From assembly GCF_023277745.1 (NCBI RefSeq), contig NZ_CP086322.1:4588001-4652000 (forward strand): a DNA stretch of 64,000 nucleotides, in the 5' to 3' direction. Under the pieces are notes generated by a model. The model was not told the DNA's origin. It saw nothing but the letters and a program-made list of their open reading frames with translations, and searched no databases. The translations under genes and the position numbers were made by a program. The stretch is from Streptomyces halobius (GTDB taxonomy: Bacteria; Actinomycetota; Actinomycetes; Streptomycetales; Streptomycetaceae). This document shows positions 58,807-64,000 of this stretch, piece after piece. Numbering within the stretch: position 1 is the stretch's first letter; each line of letters opens with the position of its first letter.

Positions 58807-59793
58807 GTGAACATGAAGATCGCTTTCGTGGGTAAGGGTGGCAGCGGCAAGACCACCCTCTCCTCCCTGTTCATCCGGCATCTCGCCGCGGCCCGTGTCC
58901 CTGTGATCGCGGTGGACGCCGATATCAATCAGCATCTGGGCGCCGCCCTCGGCCTGGACGAGACGGAGGCCGCCGCACTGCCCGCGATGGGCGCCCATCT
59001 CCCGCTGATCAAGAACTACTTGCGCGGCAGCAACCCGCGGATCCCGTCCGCCGAGACGATGATCAAGACGACGCCGCCGGGCGAGGGCTCGCGGCTGCTG
59101 CGGGCCTCGGGGGACAACCCCGTCTTCGACGTCTGCGCACGGACCGTGCCGCTGGACGACACCTCCGTACGGCTGATGGCGACCGGCCCGTTCACCGAAT
59201 CCGATCTGGGCGTGGCCTGTTACCACTCCAAGGTCGGCGCGGTCGAACTGTGCCTGAACCACCTCGTGGACGGCCGCGACGAGTACGTCGTCGTCGATAT
59301 GACGGCAGGCTCGGACTCCTTCGCCTCCGGGATGTTCACCCGCTTCGACATGACGTTCCTGGTGGCCGAGCCGACCCGTAAAGGCGTCGCCGTCTACCGC
59401 CAGTACAAGGAATACGCACGGGACTTCGGCGTTCCCCTGAGGGTGGTGGGCAACAAGGTGCAAGGCCCCGACGACCTGGCGTTCCTGCACGCGGAGGTGG
59501 GCGGCGACCTGCTGGTGACCGTCGGGCACTCGGACTGGGTGCGCGCCATGGAAAAGGGCCGTCCGGCCCCCTTCTCCCGCCTGGAGGACGCCAACCGCCG
59601 CGCCCTCGCGACGCTGCACACCGCGGCCGACGAGGCGTACGAGCGCCGTGACTGGGAGCGCTACACCCGCCAGATGGTGCACTTCCACCTGAAGAACGCG
59701 GAGAGCTGGGGCAACGCCAAGACGGGCACGGACCTGGCGGCGCAGGTCGACCCCGCCTTCGTCCTCTTCGAGGGAACACCACAGCCCGCCTGA
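58807..59793 (+). CDS. MinD/CooC-type ATPase
   Basis: A 328-residue P-loop protein; GTG 58807 is taken as start, with TTG 58804 and ATG 58813 as alternatives. The deviant Walker A is KIAFVGKGGSGKTTLSSLF with the signature Lys, followed by VIAVDADINQHLG (Asp of Walker A' region) and VVVDMTAGSDSFASGM. The nucleotide-base loop VGNKVQGPDD is also visible. CooC-type proteins insert metals or mature metalloenzymes, and MinD-types position structures. No client metalloenzyme gene adjoins it. Confidence 0.85.
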   Translation: MNMKIAFVGKGGSGKTTLSSLFIRHLAAARVPVIAVDADINQHLGAALGLDETEAAALPAMGAHLPLIKNYLRGSNPRIPSAETMIKTTPPGEGSRLLRASGDNPVFDVCARTVPLDDTSVRLMATGPFTESDLGVACYHSKVGAVELCLNHLVDGRDEYVVVDMTAGSDSFASGMFTRFDMTFLVAEPTRKGVAVYRQYKEYARDFGVPLRVVGNKVQGPDDLAFLHAEVGGDLLVTVGHSDWVRAMEKGRPAPFSRLEDANRRALATLHTAADEAYERRDWERYTRQMVHFHLKNAESWGNAKTGTDLAAQVDPAFVLFEGTPQPA

Positions 59794-59812
59794 CCCGATG
59801 GCCCGCCCCTTT

Positions 59813-59839
59813 CGGCGCCCTGCCCCCAACAGGGCGCCG
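59813..59839 (+). terminator. Terminator after the ATPase gene
   Basis: A perfect 10-bp stem (CGGCGCCCTG and its complement) with a seven-base loop, 20 bases after the stop. Confidence 0.75.
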
Positions 59840-60216
59840 TGGCGTTTCCGGACCCATGGGAGAACACCTCCGGCCGCCCGCCCGGAGGTGGCCCGGCCGC
59901 ACCTCGTTCCCCGTGGCGCAAGGCCCGTCCGAGTGATGAACAGGGCCAATTTTCGGCAACCGCTATTTCCCCCGAGCAGGGAAGGGCAAGTTCGGCCGAT
60001 TACCACCGGATTCACCCAACAGAGGGAATGACTGGCTCGTATGCCCGAAAAGACTTCTCTTTCTCTTTACGCGTCATTACGATTCATTTACCGATGCTTG
60101 AGAGTAGCCGGAGCGTCACTCTTAGTGACAATCGCCGGGCGTCTCGCGTCCCGCCGCAGCACACCGCCGCCCACGATCGCGCCCCGCGCGACCGCGCCGC
60201 CCCGGAGGAGACGGGA
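59840..60216. other. Promoter region of the SulP/carbonic anhydrase gene
   Basis: The stretch 60030-60110 is markedly AT-rich for this genome and probably holds the promoter. At 60115-60129 lies the palindrome GTCACTCTTAGTGAC (6-bp arms, three-base centre), a possible operator. The SD CGGAGGAG precedes the ATG. Confidence 0.5.
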
Positions 60217-62550
60217 ATGTCGCAGACAGAGAAACCGCAGCAGCCTTCGGGGGTCCCCCCCGAGCCGTCCCGTCCGGAACCGGCGCCCGAGCACCGCACC
60301 GAGCGGCCCCGCGGCGCGGTCCGGCGGGACCTCTCCGCCTCGATCGTGATCTTCCTGCTCGCCGTCCCGCTGTCGCTCGGGCTCGCCCTCGCCACCGGTG
60401 CCCCGCTCCAGGCCGGGTTGGTCGCCGCGGCGGTCGGCGGCATCGTCGCCGGTCTGCTCGGCGGTGCCCCGCTCCAGGTGAGCGGGGCGGCGACCGGCCT
60501 CCTGGTGGTCACCGCCGATCTCGTCCAGCGCTACGGCTGGCGCGCCACCTGCGCCATCACGGTACTGGCCGGTATGGCCCAACTCGCCCTGGGAGCACTG
60601 CGTGTGGCCCGCGCCGCGCTGGCCATCAGCCCGGCGATCGTGCACGGCATGCTCGCCGGCATCGGGGTCACCATCGCCATCGGGCAGCTCCATGTGGTGC
60701 TCGGCGGCAGCCCGGACAGCTCGGCGCTGGACAACGCCGCGGCGCTGCCCGGCCAGTTGGAGGATCCGCACGCCATCGCGATGCTGATCGGCGCCATCAC
60801 CATCGCCGTGCTGGTGGGCTGGGGACGGCTGCCGGGCCGCGTCGGGCGGTGGGCGCGGGTCTTCCCCGCTCCGCTGGTCGCCGTCCTCGCCGCGACGGCC
60901 GTCAGCGCGGGAATGACCGTGCCACGGGTGGAGCTGCCGTCCTGGCACGTGCCCGCGCCTCCCACGCTGCCGGACGCCTCCTGGGCGGCCATCGCCGCCG
61001 CGGTACTGACCGTCACCCTGGTCGCCAGCATGGAGTCGCTGCTGGCGGCGGTGGCCGTGGACCGGCTGGCGTCCGAGCAGCCGGACGCCCCCAAGGGCCG
61101 CGCCCACCTCAACCGTGAACTGGCCGGCCAGGGCATGGCCAATGCCGTCTCGGGAATGCTCGGCGGCCTGCCGATCTCCGGGGGCGCGATCCGCGGCTCG
61201 GCCAACGTGAAGGCCGGCGCGGTCAGCCGCTGGGCCACCGTGCTGCACGGGGTGTGGGTGCTGCTCTGCGCGGGCCTGCTGGCCGCCGCGCTGGAGCTGA
61301 TCCCGCTGGCCGCGCTGGCCGCCCTGGTCATGTTCATCGGCGTACGGATGGTGAGCTTCGCCCACATCCGGCATGTGCAGCGGCATCGCGAATTCCCGGT
61401 GTACGCCGCCACGTTGGGCGGGGTCGTCGTCTTCGGCGTCCTGCACGGCGTGGCGACCGGCGGCGCGGTCGCGGTGTTCCTGGCGCTGCGCCGCCTGACG
61501 CACACCCGGGTCACGGTGACGGAGGAGCCCGACGGCCACCGGGTGCGGGTCAGCGGCCAGTTGACGTTTCTGGCGGTGCCGCGGCTGACCCGGGCGCTCG
61601 CACGGGTGCCCGCGGGCGCGAACGTCGTCGTCGAGCTGTGCGGTTCGTTCATGGACCACGCCGCCTACGAGGCGCTGCAGACCTGGTCCGCCGCTCATCA
61701 GGCGCGGGGCGGCTGGGTGACGCTCGGCGGCCGCTCGGGCCGGCCGATCGCCGAGCCGGCCAGCGCGCATGCCTGCCGCCCGTGGACGCCCTGGCGCAAC
61801 CATCACTGCACCCGGTCCGCCCTGGCCCGCGAGTCGGCCTCGGAGACCAGCGGCAGTCAACTGCTGGGCGGCGTCAGCGCGTTCCAGCGTCATACGGCCC
61901 CCTTGGTGCGCGAGGAGCTGGCCCGGCTGGCGCGCGAGGGTCAGCGGCCCACCCAGCTGTTTCTGACCTGCGCCGACTCCCGGCTGGTCACGAGCATGAT
62001 CACATCCAGCGGGCCGGGTGATCTGTTCACCGTCCGCAATGTCGGCAATCTGTTGCCGCCACCGGGCTCGGACGCCTCCTGCGACTCCGTGGGAGCGGCG
62101 ATCGAGTACGCGGTCGAGGTACTGAAGGTCGGCTCGATCACGGTATGCGGGCATTCGGGCTGCGGTGCCATGGCGGCGCTGCTCAGCTCCGCGACGGCCG
62201 CGTCACAGCACGCCCGGGAAACCGACGAGTCCACCCCCCTCACCCGCTGGCTACGGCACGGTCGGCCGAGCCTGGCCCGTATGCAGCGGATCGGACGGCT
62301 GGGACGGGGCGAAGTCGCCCTCGCCGAAAGGCCGGTGGCGGACGATCACGAGCGGCTGGCGCTGGTCAACGTCATACAGCAGCTCGACCACCTCCGGGCG
62401 CACACCTGCGTGGCCCGCCGGGTCGCCGAGGGCTCGCTGACGCTGCACGGCATGTACTTCCATGTCGCCGAGGCCCAGACGTACGTCCTGGACGAGGCCA
62501 CCCGCCGGTTCTCCGCGGTCCGTCCGGAACCGGCTCCGCTCACCACCTGA
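60217..62550 (+). CDS. SulP-family transporter - STAS - beta-carbonic anhydrase fusion
   Basis: A 777-residue protein (ATG 60217). A Pro/Glu-rich start is followed by about 11 helices of a SulP anion transporter (GAVRRDLSASIVIFLLAVPL, ISPAIVHGMLAGIGVTIAIG, GGLPISGGAIRGSANVKAGA). A short STAS-like domain follows at about 440-510 (VRVSGQLTFLAVPRLTRAL). The C-terminal 200 residues are a beta-class carbonic anhydrase with the zinc ligands in CADSR (about 584) and GHSGC (about 645). The transporter most likely moves bicarbonate or sulfate, and the anhydrase converts CO2 and bicarbonate at the inner membrane face. Such fusions are known in actinobacteria. Confidence 0.92.
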   Translation: MSQTEKPQQPSGVPPEPSRPEPAPEHRTERPRGAVRRDLSASIVIFLLAVPLSLGLALATGAPLQAGLVAAAVGGIVAGLLGGAPLQVSGAATGLLVVTADLVQRYGWRATCAITVLAGMAQLALGALRVARAALAISPAIVHGMLAGIGVTIAIGQLHVVLGGSPDSSALDNAAALPGQLEDPHAIAMLIGAITIAVLVGWGRLPGRVGRWARVFPAPLVAVLAATAVSAGMTVPRVELPSWHVPAPPTLPDASWAAIAAAVLTVTLVASMESLLAAVAVDRLASEQPDAPKGRAHLNRELAGQGMANAVSGMLGGLPISGGAIRGSANVKAGAVSRWATVLHGVWVLLCAGLLAAALELIPLAALAALVMFIGVRMVSFAHIRHVQRHREFPVYAATLGGVVVFGVLHGVATGGAVAVFLALRRLTHTRVTVTEEPDGHRVRVSGQLTFLAVPRLTRALARVPAGANVVVELCGSFMDHAAYEALQTWSAAHQARGGWVTLGGRSGRPIAEPASAHACRPWTPWRNHHCTRSALARESASETSGSQLLGGVSAFQRHTAPLVREELARLAREGQRPTQLFLTCADSRLVTSMITSSGPGDLFTVRNVGNLLPPPGSDASCDSVGAAIEYAVEVLKVGSITVCGHSGCGAMAALLSSATAASQHARETDESTPLTRWLRHGRPSLARMQRIGRLGRGEVALAERPVADDHERLALVNVIQQLDHLRAHTCVARRVAEGSLTLHGMYFHVAEAQTYVLDEATRRFSAVRPEPAPLTT

Positions 62551-62697
62551 CCTGCGAACCGCCGGGCCGCGGAGCCCACGCGGCGCACAATCCGACAGGT
62601 CTACACCAATATTTATCCACAGCCCTTGTCAGGGCCTGGTACGGGCTGATGAGCTATGTCCCGGGACACATCGGACGCCCTGGGAATGGGAGATGTC

Positions 62698-64000
62698 GTG
62701 AGCAACGAAAGTCTGGCCAATCTTCTCAAGGAAGAGCGGCGGTTCCCCCCGCCCGCCGAGCTGGCCACGCACGCCAACGTCACGGCAGCCGCGTACGAAC
62801 AGGCCGCGGCGGACCGGCTGGGCTTCTGGGCCGAGCAGGCGAAACGCCTGTCCTGGGAGACCGCGCCCACCCAGACACTCGACTGGTCCGACGCGCCCTT
62901 CGCGAAGTGGTTCGCCGACGGCAGGCTCAATGTCGCCTACAACTGCGTGGACCGCCATGTGGAGGCCGGCCTGGGCGACCGCATCGCCCTCTACTTCGAG
63001 GGCGAGCCGGGCGACACCCGCGCCCTCACCTACGCCGACCTGCAGCGCGAGGTCTGCAAGGCCGCCAACGCACTGACCGAGCTGGGTGTGCGGGCCGGCG
63101 ACCGGGTCGCCATCTATATGCCGATGATCCCGGAGACGGTCATCGCCATGCTGGCCTGCGCGCGCCTGGGCGCCCCGCACTCCGTCGTCTTCGGCGGCTT
63201 CTCCGCGGACGCGCTGGCGACCCGTATCGAGGACGCCGACGCCCAGGTCGTCATCACCGCGGACGGCGGCTACCGGCGCGGCAAGCCCGGCGCCCTCAAG
63301 CCGGCCGTCGACGAAGCCGTCGCGCGGGTGGACCGGGTGCGTCATGTCCTCGTCGTCCGCCGCACCGGCCAGCCCCTCGAAGAGGCTGGGGGGACATGGC
63401 ACGACAGCCGTGACGTGTGGTGGCACGACCTGGTCGACCGCCAGTCGGACCAGCACACCCCCGAGGCGTTCGACGCCGAGCACCCGCTCTTCATCCTCTA
63501 CACCTCCGGCACGACCGGTAAGCCGAAGGGCATCCTGCACACCACCGGCGGCTACCTCACCCAGGCGGCATACACCCATCACGCCGTCTTCGACCTCAAG
63601 CCGGAGACCGACGTGTACTGGTGCACCGCGGACGTCGGCTGGGTGACGGGCCACTCGTACATCACCTACGGCCCGCTCGCCAACGGCGCGACCGAGGTGC
63701 TCTACGAGGGCACGCCCGACACCCCGCACCAGGGCCGGTGGTGGGAGATCGTGCAGAAGTACGGCGTCACGCTCCTCTACACCGCGCCGACCGCGATCCG
63801 CGCCTGCATGAAGTGGGGCGATGACATCCCGGCGAAGTTCGATCTGTCGTCCCTCCGGGTCCTCGGGTCGGTCGGCGAGCCGATCAACCCGGAGGCGTGG
63901 ATGTGGTACCGCAATCACATCGGCGCCGGCACCGCGCCCATCGTCGACACCTGGTGGCAGACGGAGACCGGCGCGATGATGCTCAGCCCGCTGCCGGGCG
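62698..64000 (+). CDS. acs: Acetyl-CoA synthetase, partial (3' end outside window)
   Basis: GTG 62698 with GGGAG five bases upstream begins [15 protein letters not shown]. About 434 codons are present and the gene runs off the right edge (the full enzyme has about 650). The AMP-forming acyl-CoA synthetase core is visible: FKWF-type start [19 protein letters not shown], the phosphate-binding loop [33 protein letters not shown] and the adenine region [12 protein letters not shown] with WWQTETGA. It activates acetate to acetyl-CoA. Its conserved location downstream of the carbonic anhydrase gene fits Streptomyces synteny. Confidence 0.95.
   Translation, partial: MSNESLANLLKEERRFPPPAELATHANVTAAAYEQAAADRLGFWAEQAKRLSWETAPTQTLDWSDAPFAKWFADGRLNVAYNCVDRHVEAGLGDRIALYFEGEPGDTRALTYADLQREVCKAANALTELGVRAGDRVAIYMPMIPETVIAMLACARLGAPHSVVFGGFSADALATRIEDADAQVVITADGGYRRGKPGALKPAVDEAVARVDRVRHVLVVRRTGQPLEEAGGTWHDSRDVWWHDLVDRQSDQHTPEAFDAEHPLFILYTSGTTGKPKGILHTTGGYLTQAAYTHHAVFDLKPETDVYWCTADVGWVTGHSYITYGPLANGATEVLYEGTPDTPHQGRWWEIVQKYGVTLLYTAPTAIRACMKWGDDIPAKFDLSSLRVLGSVGEPINPEAWMWYRNHIGAGTAPIVDTWWQTETGAMMLSPLPG

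Overview
The window is very GC-rich. It carries bldG, Streptomyces-style fused genes (MFS-Tmk, SulP-STAS-carbonic anhydrase), a lysine-repeat topoisomerase I and a helicase/Tad secretion neighbourhood, so it is almost certainly Streptomyces chromosome or that of a close relative. From about 18.7 kb to the right edge, gene content and order match the conserved block around S. coelicolor SCO3540-SCO3563 (from memory): a peptidase, holB, tmk, topA, hppA, an anti-sigma gene, bldG, the helicase, the tad genes, the cpaE-like gene and acs.

Layout. 0-8 kb: an ABC exporter (permease cut by the window edge), a GT4 mannosyltransferase with a polytopic GT87-like partner, a divergent histidine kinase/response regulator pair, and an exported erythromycin-esterase-family protein. 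8.1-18.6 kb: a scrapyard of insertion sequences and broken genes. An IS630-family element is split by an IS110-family element. A second IS630 end truncates nnrD. A SigF/SigB-type sigma gene is split by three nested IS110 elements. A tyrosine integrase relic with two frameshifts is fused to a LacI stub next to tRNA-Thr(CGT). 18.7-44.7 kb: conserved chromosome (peptidase, DNA replication and topology, H+-pyrophosphatase, BldG and its partner, MrfA-like helicase, Tad/Flp pilus genes). 45.04-54.17 kb: a roughly 9.1-kb integrative element inserted in tadA. 54.2-64 kb: the 5' part of tadA, cpaE/ssd, a HAD phosphatase, a degenerate Fic protein, a MinD/CooC-type ATPase, the transporter/carbonic anhydrase fusion and the start of acetyl-CoA synthetase.

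Two results stand out. First, the IS110 element at 8779-10200 has, in its 200-nt leader, four short guides in the order expected of a bridge RNA. Two match its actual target inside the IS630 gene, and two match its own ends. Deleting the element restores the IS630 reading frame at that point exactly. Partial guide sets can also be read in the nested elements at 12.8-16.9 kb, and they give an order of insertion. Second, the tadA element encodes a large serine integrase, an HK97 prohead-protease/major-capsid fusion, several small Cys-rich proteins, one with a terminase-small-subunit-like tail, an XRE-TPR regulator and a radical SAM/SPASM enzyme. It has no recognisable portal, large terminase, tail or lysis genes. 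It looks like a minimal capsid-encoding satellite or domesticated element, and its attachment site lies in the conserved His-box codons of the Tad ATPase gene.

All functional statements come from reading motifs by eye. No database searches were possible.
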